A stretch of DNA of 64,000 bases from Vibrio fluminensis (GTDB lineage Bacteria > Pseudomonadota > Gammaproteobacteria > Enterobacterales > Vibrionaceae): the NCBI RefSeq assembly GCF_015278125.1, contig NZ_JADILO010000005.1, forward strand, positions 1 through 64,000, read 5' to 3'. Made by a program: the position numbers and the translations under genes. The notes beneath the pieces were generated by a model that saw only the letters and a program-made list of their open reading frames with translations, did not search any database and was not told the origin of the DNA. This document shows, piece after piece, positions 8,981 to 18,005 of the stretch (the first letter of the stretch is position 1; every line of letters starts with the position of its first letter).

Positions 8981-9037
8981 AATAGCTCAGATCTATACCC
9001 AAGTCACGTTATACCGAAGTGACTGGATAATAGAGTG

Positions 9038-9061
9038 CGGCCGCTTGATATCAAGCGGCCG
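9038..9061. terminator. 24-bp perfect palindrome between convergent genes
   Basis: CGGCCGCTTGAT (9038-9049) is exactly mirrored by ATCAAGCGGCCG (9050-9061). It sits between the ends of the DUF2057 gene and the siderophore-binding gene, 8 bases from the latter's stop. A loopless 12-bp GC-rich palindrome may terminate both transcripts, although there is no T-run. A second inverted repeat, AGTCAC...GTGACT, lies at about 9002-9024. Confidence 0.55.
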
Positions 9062-9069
9062 TATGTCGA

Positions 9070-9975
9070 TTATCGTAGGGCGCGATTCATATCTTCGATC
9101 ATGATATTGGTCGCGGTGATACCGCTCGCTGATATATACCATGCCTGAGAATCTAATTCGGTAATTCGGTCATTCTTCGCTGCGTTAGTTTGTCCGACTA
9201 ATGCGTTGTAGAAATCTTGTTTTGCCTCGCCCGAAGCACGACCGATAGCTCTGTCTCTATCCATGAGTAATAGGTAGTCAGGATTGGCTTGTGAAATGAA
9301 CTCAAAGCTAATTAGTTCCCCATGGGCAAGCGCTTTGTCGTTATGCACTAATTGTTTGAAGCCAAATTCATCAAAAATTGCGTTATAACGCGAGCCAGAG
9401 CCAAATGTGGTTACATTGCCACCATTAGTCATCACCATCAGTGCAGTCGCGTCTTTAGCCTTAGTTTTTGCTTTAACTGCGTCAATTTTTTCTTCAGTTT
9501 TTGAGATTAAGCTTTCCACCTTTTGCTCAATTTCAAAGATTTGACCAAACATTCGCCAGCCTTGCTGAGTTGTTTGCCAAAACTTTTGTGCATCCGCCAT
9601 AAATACCACTGTAGGCGCAATTTTGCTCAGTTCTTCATAAGCAGTGGAGTTGCGATTACTGGCAATAATGAGATCTGGCTTGAGGGTAAAGATAGTCTCA
9701 AAATCAGGCTCATGCAGAGTTCCAACGCTGATGTATTTATCATCTTGATAATCAGTTAGATAACTTGGAATTGGCGCTTTTACGACGCCAATTGGTTCAA
9801 TATCCAGGTAATCCAAGATATCGAGTGTATCCATACCCAAAACGACGACACGTTCAGGCTTAGTATCTAATTGCGTTGTACCAAGCGCGTGCTCGACGGT
9901 AATAGTTTTGCTGTTGGCTATAAATGAAACCGCCATCAAGGCGGCCACTAACCATGGTGTTACATTCAGTGTCAT
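9070..9975 (-). CDS. Periplasmic siderophore-binding protein of an ABC importer
   Basis: The family is the Fe3+-siderophore periplasmic binding (BtuF/FepB-like) type: a signal peptide (TPWLVAALMAVSFIANS), then VEHALGTTQLDTKPERVVVL, and the two-lobe pattern GTLHEPDFETIFTLKPDLII and FGFKQLVHN. It resembles Vibrio catechol siderophore-binding proteins such as VctP, a family-level impression. It would carry ferric siderophore from the receptor to an inner-membrane permease. It starts 17 bases after the TonB receptor stop and is surely in that operon, but no permease or ATPase is nearby, so it must use one encoded elsewhere. Confidence 0.85.
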   Translation of the reverse strand: MTLNVTPWLVAALMAVSFIANSKTITVEHALGTTQLDTKPERVVVLGMDTLDILDYLDIEPIGVVKAPIPSYLTDYQDDKYISVGTLHEPDFETIFTLKPDLIIASNRNSTAYEELSKIAPTVVFMADAQKFWQTTQQGWRMFGQIFEIEQKVESLISKTEEKIDAVKAKTKAKDATALMVMTNGGNVTTFGSGSRYNAIFDEFGFKQLVHNDKALAHGELISFEFISQANPDYLLLMDRDRAIGRASGEAKQDFYNALVGQTNAAKNDRITELDSQAWYISASGITATNIMIEDMNRALR

Positions 9976-9991
9976 AGATGTGGCCTCTTAA

Positions 9992-11893
9992 TTAAAATGC
10001 GTAACTTAGGTTAAAGCGGTAATCACGGCCAGCAGCAGCATAGCCACCTAAGCTGTTTCCAGCTGAACCATGGTAAGTTCCGTGCGCAACGTATTGCTTG
10101 TTTAGGACATTTTTCACTGAGAGCGTTAAAACAAGCGCTTCGTTATCGATAGGTAACCATTGTGCATAAAGGTCGTGTACGCCGTAGCCGGCTTTTTCTT
10201 GGTAGCCGTCAGCAACGTCATCAAGTCTTTCAACAAATTTCGAAGTCCAGCCGAAATCCAGGTTCTGTGATAGTGCGTAATCGAGGTTTAATACCCAGGT
10301 GTCACCTACAGCGGTACCGAGTGTCATATCGCCATCACTTAGAGGTTCGCCATTTAACTCAGGATTCGATTGGTTGTAGCTTAAACGAGTGGAAAGGTCA
10401 CCAAATACCTGGCCAACATATGCTGTTACGCCTTTTGTCGTGAGATCGCCGACATTATCGAAATCGCCATTGTCGTTTTTATCCACCACATTTTTAATCT
10501 TAGTATCAAACACGGTGATTCCAGCGATAAAGCTGTCACGTTCAACTTTAACCCCAAACTCGAAGTTTTTAGCACGCTCAGGGCCGCGGCTTGGATCATT
10601 TGCAGTCCAGTCTATAATGAATAGCTCTTTTGCGGTTTGGCCACGAAATGCTTCAGCATAGCCGGTGAAAAGACTAACACCAGGCGCTACTTCATAATTA
10701 ACAGAGATATTCGGGCTAAAGCCAGAAGAGTCAAATTCTTGATCGATGTTATCGATGAGTTCATACCAATCGTAACGGGCACCTGCTGAAAGCAACACTG
10801 TATCTGAAACTTGCCAGTCATCTTGCAGAAATATGCCGTAGACTTTGCCTTTCTCATAGTGAATTTTGTTGTCCCAATCGGTCGCAAATTTTGATTCATC
10901 GTTGCGATATTCCGTACCGACACTCAATGAGTGACTGCCAATCTGTGCGGTATTGAAAATCTTTCCACCAAAGGTCTCAATGTTGCCATCGCTTGTGCCC
11001 CAGCGAGGGTGATTCAAATGAGCGATTCGGCTACGAGTATTATAAGCAGTCAAATCGAGTTTGACGTAATCGCCATTCGTAAATACGTAATTACCCGTGA
11101 TAGTGGTACGGTCAGTCTCTTGGTCTAATGGAATATTACGGGATGACTCTTGAAAGTGAGGCTTGTGTAGACGAGTTTCATTGTCTTCACGATAGTCGTA
11201 AGCCAGTGATAGATAGTGATTAGGGTTGATGTCTCCGGATAGTTTAATCAGGCCAACCTGCTGCTCAGCAGCGGTATAAGGTTGCTCTTCACCCTCAGAA
11301 TCTTCGATGTTGTCATTGTCGATGTAACCGTAGGTTGCGAGTAGTCCTAAACCATCAAGTACTTCTCCATAGACACTGGTAGAATACTTTTTGCCATTAT
11401 TGTTGGTGTAATAGCCGCCTTTAACCATAGCACCAAATTTTTCATTCGCTTGCAGCAAATCATGAGCATCTTTGGTTTTAAACTGGATAGCACCGCCTAA
11501 CGCTCCAGGACCGTTTGTTGCTCGACCTGCACCCGCGCTGATATCAACCTGTTTAAGCAGTTCAGGCTCGATAGATAGTCGGCCTTGGTGGTGGAACAAA
11601 TTACTGGTTTGTGAGGCGCCATCTATGGTGACATTGAGCATAGTATCTTCCAAACCACGCACATAAAGTTTCTGGGTGATCCCAGATGAGCCTCCTATAG
11701 TAACCTCTGGATTGTCTCGAAAGATGTCATCGAGATCGATGGCTTGACGCTTGGCCAAATCATCGGCGGTGACTACGGCATCAACGCCTTTTAATTGATG
11801 TCCGGTGACTTCGATTGTTTCTGTTTCTTGAGCTGATGCGGAAAAGGCGATAAGCGCCAAAGTGATAGGGCTTAATTTACAAACGGCGTCCAT
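9992..11893 (-). CDS. TonB-dependent ferric-siderophore receptor
   Basis: A 633-residue outer-membrane receptor: signal peptide, TonB box ETIEVTG, plug domain (VTADDLAKRQAIDLDDIFRD, GITQKLYVRGLEDTMLN, GAGRATNGPGALGGAI) and a 22-strand barrel ending in YRFNLSYAF. The plug closely follows the catechol or catecholamine receptor pattern (BfrD-like plug; the PeuA/PeuRS arrangement of V. parahaemolyticus is a possible functional parallel), so a catechol ligand is likely but unproven. A Fur box lies just before the start. A two-component system is encoded immediately upstream on the same strand, and the binding protein follows. Confidence 0.88.
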   Translation of the reverse strand: MDAVCKLSPITLALIAFSASAQETETIEVTGHQLKGVDAVVTADDLAKRQAIDLDDIFRDNPEVTIGGSSGITQKLYVRGLEDTMLNVTIDGASQTSNLFHHQGRLSIEPELLKQVDISAGAGRATNGPGALGGAIQFKTKDAHDLLQANEKFGAMVKGGYYTNNNGKKYSTSVYGEVLDGLGLLATYGYIDNDNIEDSEGEEQPYTAAEQQVGLIKLSGDINPNHYLSLAYDYREDNETRLHKPHFQESSRNIPLDQETDRTTITGNYVFTNGDYVKLDLTAYNTRSRIAHLNHPRWGTSDGNIETFGGKIFNTAQIGSHSLSVGTEYRNDESKFATDWDNKIHYEKGKVYGIFLQDDWQVSDTVLLSAGARYDWYELIDNIDQEFDSSGFSPNISVNYEVAPGVSLFTGYAEAFRGQTAKELFIIDWTANDPSRGPERAKNFEFGVKVERDSFIAGITVFDTKIKNVVDKNDNGDFDNVGDLTTKGVTAYVGQVFGDLSTRLSYNQSNPELNGEPLSDGDMTLGTAVGDTWVLNLDYALSQNLDFGWTSKFVERLDDVADGYQEKAGYGVHDLYAQWLPIDNEALVLTLSVKNVLNKQYVAHGTYHGSAGNSLGGYAAAGRDYRFNLSYAF

Positions 11894-11910
11894 TTACCGT
11901 TACTCCTTTG

Positions 11911-11931
11911 GTAATGAGAATGATTATCAAA
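11911..11931 (-). promoter_or_regulatory. Fur box upstream of the TonB receptor
   Basis: On the minus strand the sequence reads TTTGATAATCATTCTCATTA, a good match to the Fur consensus of alternating GATAAT/ATTATC hexamers, 18 bases upstream of the receptor ATG. It implies repression by iron-loaded Fur. Confidence 0.8.
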
Positions 11932-12033
11932 GGAATTTTGCTTATTTTAACCTAAGCAGTAAATTGATTTTACAACTGTTACATTTGATTAGTTGGAGAG
12001 CGATATTTTTCTCCAACTAATAGAGTTTAAAGA

Positions 12034-13377
12034 TTAGTTCTTTGGTTGTGGCAGGGTGATTATCATGTCTAGTCCCTGATATTTTCGATTGCTCGCGGTT
12101 ATTGAACCTTTAATTGCTTCGATATGTCGTTTAGCCAACGCAAGGCCGACACCAAATCCTTTGCGAGAGTGAGTTTGATTGTCGGCTTTAAAGAATGGTT
12201 TGAAGATCGATTCAGTTAAAGTTGGGTCGAGGCCCGGACCTGAATCTGAAATCGTGATGACCCAGGTGTTTTCTTGTTTGCACGCCCTTATAACAAGCGC
12301 TTCGTTGCTTGGTGTAAAGCGCAGGCCATTGCGGATGATATTCTCAAACGCTTGGGAGAGCGCTCGTTGATTGGAGGAGGTTAGTAACAGTGATTCGGGG
12401 AGCTCATTGACGATAATTCTATCTGGAAATTCGAACTGAGCATCATCAATGATCGCATCAAGTAGTTCGATTAAATCAAATGACTCGGTGCACAGATTAG
12501 GCTGTTCGTTTTCGAGCCAAGCTAAAGTCAATGTATCCTCGGCCATTTGACGCATATTACTGACTTCAATACGAATTCTATCAATCATACTTTCTTTGTC
12601 TAAGCCATTAGCGGCGCAGTCAGCGGCCATTTCGATTCTGGCAAGAGGTGTTCTGATTTCATGAGACATTTCGGCAATAAGATTACGATTATGTTGGATA
12701 ACATCCGCGGTTCTCTCGGCCATTTTGTCGAAGGTCTTGGCGACTTGGCTGAGTTCGTCATTGCCAAGTGTTATATGATCCGTTACTCGTGCTTGGTAGT
12801 TGCCTTGGCTAAATTCTTTAGCGGCAAGAGAAAAGCCTTTCATTGGCTTCATGATGTAACGGTAAATGAAAATTGTCAGTGTCAGTAAGGCAATAAAAGG
12901 GATCACGACACGGAATGTCCAAAAAGCATGAGACATATACGTACCGGGTCTCATTCGGTCAGGTAAGATTAATAGAAAATGATAGTTTGAAGGTGTTAGG
13001 GCGACTTCCATGATTGGGTTATTCGGAAAATCGAGATGAATCTTCCATTCAACACTTCGGCCAATACCATAGCCAGACCAAAATCGCTCAGTTAACTCAT
13101 TCCCGCCAATCACTTTAATGTTCGATTCAACTAACGTGACCCAAGTATCTTCTTTTTCTGCTAGAGCATTAAGCCAATCATTCAGTTCATTGCGATCACC
13201 ATTTTCAAGCAATGTTTGCGCTTGATTACCCCAATCTAAAATTTCTTGTTGATGAGCCTTTTTTAAATAGCTCATCTTTTCACTGGATAAGATAGCAACA
13301 CTATGCAGTAGCGAGAAAAAGATCACTCCTCCTAGAGCTAACGCAACAAACAGTCGCCAAAACAAGATTTTTTTCAT
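12034..13377 (-). CDS. Sensor histidine kinase
   Basis: An inner-membrane sensor of 447 residues. TM1 (FVALALGGVIFFSLLHSVAI) and TM2 (VVIPFIALLTLTIFIYRYI, about residue 155) bracket a periplasmic domain of about 120 residues. HAMP, HisKA (AEMSHEIRTPLARIEMA, phospho-His about residue 241) and HATPase_c follow, with N-box ENIIRNGLRF and G-boxes DSGPGLDP and GFGVGLALAKRH. All catalytic motifs are intact. The start overlaps the stop of the response-regulator gene by 4 bases, so the two are translationally coupled. Its position next to an iron receptor suggests it senses iron, pH or the siderophore, as PeuS is reported to do in V. parahaemolyticus. Confidence 0.92.
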   Translation of the reverse strand: MKKILFWRLFVALALGGVIFFSLLHSVAILSSEKMSYLKKAHQQEILDWGNQAQTLLENGDRNELNDWLNALAEKEDTWVTLVESNIKVIGGNELTERFWSGYGIGRSVEWKIHLDFPNNPIMEVALTPSNYHFLLILPDRMRPGTYMSHAFWTFRVVIPFIALLTLTIFIYRYIMKPMKGFSLAAKEFSQGNYQARVTDHITLGNDELSQVAKTFDKMAERTADVIQHNRNLIAEMSHEIRTPLARIEMAADCAANGLDKESMIDRIRIEVSNMRQMAEDTLTLAWLENEQPNLCTESFDLIELLDAIIDDAQFEFPDRIIVNELPESLLLTSSNQRALSQAFENIIRNGLRFTPSNEALVIRACKQENTWVITISDSGPGLDPTLTESIFKPFFKADNQTHSRKGFGVGLALAKRHIEAIKGSITASNRKYQGLDMIITLPQPKN

Positions 13378-14132
13378 TTGAGTAAATACCCTTTGCCGTG
13401 AACGGTTTTGATTCGTTCCTTGTCCATGCCATTTTGGGTTAGTGTTTTGCGAATACGGCTCAAATGCATATCGAGGGAACGGTCGTAAAGACTAAACTCA
13501 CGCTCTAAGACCGCTTGGTACAGGTAAGGTTTATTTTGTATCACGCCGTGATTCTTGGTTAAAACCCAAAGCAATTGAAACTGTGTCGCAGTAAGCGTGA
13601 CCACTTGTTTGCCGAGATTACCGTTAACCATAACTTCTTGGCGTTGTTTGTCTAAGGTAAGTTCCTGATATTCCAAGTAGCGTACAGATATCGAGTTTTG
13701 GATCTGAGTTCTCCTCAGCACCGCTTCAATTCTTAAACTCACTTCTTCAAAATTACATGGCTTGCTTATGTAATCATCCGCTCCAAATCGAAGCCCTTGT
13801 ATACGGTGTTCTTCAGCGCCAAAAGCGGTAAGCATAATTGTGGGGGTAGTGGAGTAGGATCGGATATAGTTTAATAGTTCAAAGCCATCAACATTCGGTA
13901 AGTTTATATCCAATATTATCAGATCAAAATGTTGTTGCTTTAAGGTATTGAGAGCTTCTGAACCGCAGCGGAGAGTCATTACACGGTACTGTTGGTTGCG
14001 TAATAACATGGTTAGCTGATGGCTGAGGGTTTCATCGTCCTCGACGAGTAAGATCGATGCCTCTCGCTCATAACTTGATGTATCCACATCTTTGGTTGAT
14101 AAGTAACTGTTGCTGCTGCATGCATCAAACAT
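13374..14132 (-). CDS. OmpR-family response regulator
   Basis: A receiver domain (ILLVEDDETLSHQL, phospho-acceptor Asp in LIILDINLPNVDG about residue 76, Thr in IMLTAFGAEEH and Lys in YISKPC) is joined to a winged-helix Trans_reg_C domain (LTLDKQRQEVMVNG through LDMHLSRIRKTL and VKGKGYLL-like end). The N-terminus has about 25 extra residues before the receiver, so the true start might be downstream, but no better ATG is evident. It is followed by its cognate kinase. A Fur box lies 17 bases upstream of the ATG, so the regulator itself is iron-repressed and presumably activates the adjacent receptor operon. Confidence 0.92.
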   Translation of the reverse strand: MFDACSSNSYLSTKDVDTSSYEREASILLVEDDETLSHQLTMLLRNQQYRVMTLRCGSEALNTLKQQHFDLIILDINLPNVDGFELLNYIRSYSTTPTIMLTAFGAEEHRIQGLRFGADDYISKPCNFEEVSLRIEAVLRRTQIQNSISVRYLEYQELTLDKQRQEVMVNGNLGKQVVTLTATQFQLLWVLTKNHGVIQNKPYLYQAVLEREFSLYDRSLDMHLSRIRKTLTQNGMDKERIKTVHGKGYLLK

Positions 14133-14148
14133 ATTAAATATTCACAAT

Positions 14149-14167
14149 AATGATAAGAGTTATCATT
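14149..14167 (-). promoter_or_regulatory. Fur box upstream of the two-component system
   Basis: AATGATAA and TTATCATT are perfect inverted arms with a 3-base centre, 19 bases in all: a near-ideal Fur site in the promoter of the response regulator. About 215 further bases up to the sulfatase terminator contain no gene. Confidence 0.85.
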
Positions 14168-14334
14168 ATCAATAAATTTATCTATGTTTCAAATCTGTTA
14201 CTTTCATAAATTATAACATTTTGTTTCGATGTGTGATTTTGCGGTCGTTGTTGATATTTCTTTGTTCAGACTGGTTGAATTTTACGTATATCAATGAATG
14301 TTAGGCATCTTGTGTCGAATCATAGGCAGAGAAA

Positions 14335-14365
14335 ATTAAAGCCACCCAAAGTAGGTGGCTTTAAT
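14335..14365 (-). terminator. Terminator of the minus-strand sulfatase
   Basis: ATTAAAGCCACC and GGTGGCTTTAAT arms with a 7-base loop lie 18 bases past the sulfatase stop; on the minus strand a T-rich tract follows. Confidence 0.8.
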
Positions 14366-14382
14366 GCTAGGTTAAACAGTGC

Positions 14383-15948
14383 TTATTGCATTGAATTCAC
14401 TTGTTGTTTCAACTGCTCAAGTTGTTGCATCTTACCTTGCAAACCAAGTGACTGGTAATTGATTGAAGCAGGATTCATGGTTTGACCTTGCTGCATTGGA
14501 TAGTCAGGCAATGTTTGGAAGAAATCCCCCAGTACATCTTGGATTGGTACAAATAGCCACATGTTGTCGGCCATCCAGCGCAGGTACATGCCAGACTCAT
14601 GCGGCGCTCGCTCAAACGGGTCAGCACGTAGATGGATGATTTGCGGCCAGTTTGGCGAGAAGCGAACCGCGTCAGAGATGTTGCCTTCAAGCGTGGCGAA
14701 GTTGAGTTTCCAATCATGCCAGCGTACCGCGTTTAGTTCACCATTCGCCGTGAAGTAGAGCAGCGACTCTCTCGGACCTTGCTCTTGCTTGCCTTCAAAA
14801 TAAGGTTTGAAGTTGTAACCATCAATATGCACGCGCCATTCTTTGCCATTGGCTTGGTAGCCTTCAGCCAGTTTTTCTTTTACATCAGGAACGCCCGCGG
14901 CGGCCATAAGTGTTGGCAACCAATCTTGGTGTGCCATCATCTCATTGACCTTTGTACCTGGTTCAATCACGCCCGGCCAACGAACTAATTGAGGAACGCG
15001 CATACCGCCTTCCCAAGTTGTGCCTTTTTCACCATGGAATGGTGTTGCGCCACCATCTGGCCAAGAAACTGTCTCAGCACCATTGTCGGTCGAGTAGATC
15101 ACGATAGTATTATCAGCTACACCAAGCTCATCCAGCTTATCGAGCAATACGCCGACATGATCATCATGCTCTAACATACCGTCGGCATAGATGCTGACGC
15201 CTGACTGACCTTGGTATTTTTCTTGTAAACGAGTCCATACGTGCATACGCGTCGTGTTATGCCAGATAAAGAAAGGCTTGTCGTCTTTAACCGCTTTTTC
15301 CATAAAGGCGAGTGAGGATTCTAAAAACTCTTCGTCAGCGGTTTCCATGCGTTTGCGCGTCATTGGACCGGTATCTTCGATTTTGCCATCCGCATAGGAC
15401 TTGATAACACCGCGCGGGCCGTATTTCTGACGAAACTCAGGATCTTTTGGATAGTAGTAAGTTTCAGGTTCTTCCTCGGCGTTTAAGTGATACAGGTTGC
15501 CAAAAAACTCATCAAAACCGTGGTTGGTCGGCAGGTGCTGATCTTGGTCGCCTAAGTGGTTTTTACCGAACTGCGCTGTTACGTAGCCTTGGTCTTTAAG
15601 CAAATCAGCAATGGTTGGCGCCCAATCTGGGATCCCGTGAGTTGATCCCGGCATGCCAATCGTCAGCAAACCAGTACGAAATGGCTCTTGACCAGTGATA
15701 AAGGACGCACGTCCTGCTGTACAAGATTGTTGACCATAGTGGTCGGTAAATAGTGCACCTTCATTGGCGATGCGGTCGATATTCGGCGTTTCGTATCCCA
15801 TCATGCCTTGGTTATAAGCACTGATATTCCAGTAACCAACATCGTCGCCAAAAATAGCGAGGATATTGGGTTTGTCGGCAGCAACAGCGACGGATGATGT
15901 GGCAAGCACACCAACGCCAACAGCCAGTTTGGTTAATTGATTAGCCAT
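14383..15948 (-). CDS. Exported arylsulfatase, Cys-type (sulfatase A)
   Basis: Hydrolyses sulfate esters, probably of sulfated glycans or small aryl sulfates, in the periplasm. A signal peptide (LAVGVGVLATSSVAVAADK) is followed by the metal-binding ILAIFGDDVGYWNISAY and the sulfatase signature CTAGRASFITGQ, whose Cys must become formylglycine. Further motifs are GKNHLGDQDQHLPTNHGFDE and YSTDNGAETVSWPDGG with the Asp-Asn metal pair. Start: ATG at 15948 with GGAGC upstream; the frame extends 18 codons further without a good site. It is a close paralogue of the divergent sulfatase at 16347. The extended C-terminus ends in a glutamine-rich helix. Confidence 0.93.
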   Translation of the reverse strand: MANQLTKLAVGVGVLATSSVAVAADKPNILAIFGDDVGYWNISAYNQGMMGYETPNIDRIANEGALFTDHYGQQSCTAGRASFITGQEPFRTGLLTIGMPGSTHGIPDWAPTIADLLKDQGYVTAQFGKNHLGDQDQHLPTNHGFDEFFGNLYHLNAEEEPETYYYPKDPEFRQKYGPRGVIKSYADGKIEDTGPMTRKRMETADEEFLESSLAFMEKAVKDDKPFFIWHNTTRMHVWTRLQEKYQGQSGVSIYADGMLEHDDHVGVLLDKLDELGVADNTIVIYSTDNGAETVSWPDGGATPFHGEKGTTWEGGMRVPQLVRWPGVIEPGTKVNEMMAHQDWLPTLMAAAGVPDVKEKLAEGYQANGKEWRVHIDGYNFKPYFEGKQEQGPRESLLYFTANGELNAVRWHDWKLNFATLEGNISDAVRFSPNWPQIIHLRADPFERAPHESGMYLRWMADNMWLFVPIQDVLGDFFQTLPDYPMQQGQTMNPASINYQSLGLQGKMQQLEQLKQQVNSMQ

Positions 15949-16346
15949 AAAAGCTCCAAAGTTAGTTAACAGTCTGGTTTGATGGACAAATTTATTGTGC
16001 AATTAACTTAACTAACCTGAAGCTAAGTGTCGCTTTATAGTCAATATAACCCTTAGTTATGTTGATAGCGTATCACCATGATTTTTCAACAATAGTTATC
16101 TTTACTCTCGGTGAAGCAATCGATTTGTGAGAGTGATGCGTATCACATTTTTTCGGGTGCTTAATGGCTAATAACCTGATGTTTTGTAGGCAAAACGACA
16201 GTCGTGAAAATATGGCTAACAATTCGCATTCGCTTGATTTGTGAACTATATGTTTGTCTGCAGGATGCAAAAGTACTCATATCGGTTGAGACGGGCAAGA
16301 GTTAAGCAATCGCTAGTATTGATCGGTATTACAACAAGAGGTTTCT
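15949..16346. promoter_or_regulatory. Divergent promoter region of the two sulfatases
   Basis: About 400 bases without a convincing gene. It contains the direct repeat GCGTATCAC at 16068-16076 and 16138-16146, each within a partly palindromic block (TTGATA-GCGTATCACC and GTGAT-GCGTATCACA). These are plausible operator half-sites for a shared regulator, perhaps CRP or a local LysR protein; the match to the CRP consensus is weak. Confidence 0.45.
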
Positions 16347-17894
16347 ATGAAAGCGAATCATGGTGCTAAGCGCCGATTAGCGATTCTTGCAGCAGCTCTG
16401 ATGGGCTTTGCAAGTAGCAGTATCGCAGCAGAAAAACCAAACATTTTAGTCATATGGGGTGACGACATTGGCCAATCAAACGTGAGTGCGTACACGTTTG
16501 GCTTAATGGGATACCAAACGCCAAACATCGACTCTATCGCCAAAGAAGGCATGATGTTTACCGACTATTACGGTGAACAATCTTGTACAGCAGGGCGCTC
16601 TACTTTCATTACCGGTCAAACTGTACTTCGAACTGGTTTGAGTAAAGTCGGTTTGCCGGGAGCAGATCTTGGCTTGAAAGAAGAAGACGTTACCATTGCT
16701 GAACTTCTCAAACCAATGGGCTACATGACAGGGCAATTTGGTAAGAATCACCTCGGTGATAAGGACGAACACTTACCAACTAACCACGGCTTCGACGAAT
16801 TTTTTGGCAACCTTTATCATTTGAACGCCGAGGAAGAACCTGAAAATGTAGACTACCCAAGCGACCCAGAGTTTCGTAAGAAGTTTGGTCCGCGTGGTGT
16901 GATTAAGTCTTATGCCGACGGTAAGATTGAAGATACCGGTCCGCTAACCCGCAAACGTATGGAAACGGTTGATGCAGAGACACTCGATGCGGCGCTTGAT
17001 TTTATGGATCGCGCGGTCAAAGCAGACAAGCCATTTTTTGTTTGGTGGAACTCGACTCGAATGCATTTCCGCACTCATGTGAAGGAAGAAAATCTCGGCA
17101 AAACCGGGATCAGTTTTTATGCCGATGCCATGGTTGAACATGATAATCACGTTGGTCAGCTGCTGAAAAAAGTGGACGATTTAGGCATTAAAGACAACAC
17201 GATTGTGTTCTACTCAACCGATAATGGCCCACATATGAACACCTGGCCTGATGCTGGCTTAACTCCTTTCCGTGGTGAGAAGAATACCAACTGGGAAGGG
17301 GCATACCGAGTGCCAGCCATGGTACGTTGGCCTGGCAAAATCGAGGCCGGTACGGTTTCCAATGAAATCATGCACCATATGGATTGGATGCCGACTTTCG
17401 TTGCCGCCGCGGGTGATGCTGATGTGAAAGAGAAGCTATTGGAAGGTTTCCAAGTAGGTGATACCAACTACAAACTGCATCTTGATGGCTATAACTTCTT
17501 ACCTTATCTAACGGGTGAGTCGGAAGCCGCGCCACGAGAGGAGATTTTCTACTTCTCTGATGATGGTGACCTCACCGCGCTTCGTTACAACAATTGGAAA
17601 ATTGTCTTTATGGAGCAGCGCGCAGAGGGGACCTTGCGTATTTGGGCAGAACCGTTTACTGAACTGCGCTTGCCGAAAATCTTTAACTTACGTATGGACC
17701 CATACGAAGTCGCGGATATTACCTCCAATACTTACTACGACTGGATGATTGACCGAGCTTATATGTTGGTACCGGCACAAGCGTACGTGGGCAAATTCTT
17801 AGAGACATTCCAAGAGTATCCACCTAGGCAAAAACCCGCCAGTTTCTCACTCGAGCAAGTGATGGAGAAGCTGCAAGAAAATCCAAACAAGTAA
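16347..17894 (+). CDS. Exported arylsulfatase, Cys-type (sulfatase B)
   Basis: Paralogue of sulfatase A, with long shared stretches such as KFGPRGVIKSYADGKIED and HLPTNHGFDEFFGNLYHLN. A signal peptide (LAILAAALMGFASSSIAAEK) leads into ILVIWGDDIGQSNVSAY and the modification site CTAGRSTFITGQ. The metal pair YSTDNGPHMNTWPDAG is intact. The 515-residue length is standard. AAGAGG lies 6 bases before the ATG. The gene ends at its own terminator, so it is separately transcribed from the cytochrome gene that follows. Substrate specificity may differ from A, since the region after the Asp-Asn pair diverges (AETVSW versus PHMNTW). Confidence 0.93.
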   Translation: MKANHGAKRRLAILAAALMGFASSSIAAEKPNILVIWGDDIGQSNVSAYTFGLMGYQTPNIDSIAKEGMMFTDYYGEQSCTAGRSTFITGQTVLRTGLSKVGLPGADLGLKEEDVTIAELLKPMGYMTGQFGKNHLGDKDEHLPTNHGFDEFFGNLYHLNAEEEPENVDYPSDPEFRKKFGPRGVIKSYADGKIEDTGPLTRKRMETVDAETLDAALDFMDRAVKADKPFFVWWNSTRMHFRTHVKEENLGKTGISFYADAMVEHDNHVGQLLKKVDDLGIKDNTIVFYSTDNGPHMNTWPDAGLTPFRGEKNTNWEGAYRVPAMVRWPGKIEAGTVSNEIMHHMDWMPTFVAAAGDADVKEKLLEGFQVGDTNYKLHLDGYNFLPYLTGESEAAPREEIFYFSDDGDLTALRYNNWKIVFMEQRAEGTLRIWAEPFTELRLPKIFNLRMDPYEVADITSNTYYDWMIDRAYMLVPAQAYVGKFLETFQEYPPRQKPASFSLEQVMEKLQENPNK

Positions 17895-17907
17895 TCTGAA
17901 ACTGACC

Positions 17908-17930
17908 AAGGGCTCTACGGAGCCCTTTTT
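17908..17930 (+). terminator. Terminator after sulfatase B
   Basis: AAGGGCTC / GAGCCCTT arms with a 4-base loop are followed by a run of T (17926-17930), 14 bases past the stop. Confidence 0.9.
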
Positions 17931-18005
17931 GCTAATTGTTTGTATAAAAAGACAAAGTTGCCTATCTTTTTACATACAGCAACGATAAAAATAACAAGGA
18001 ATGTT

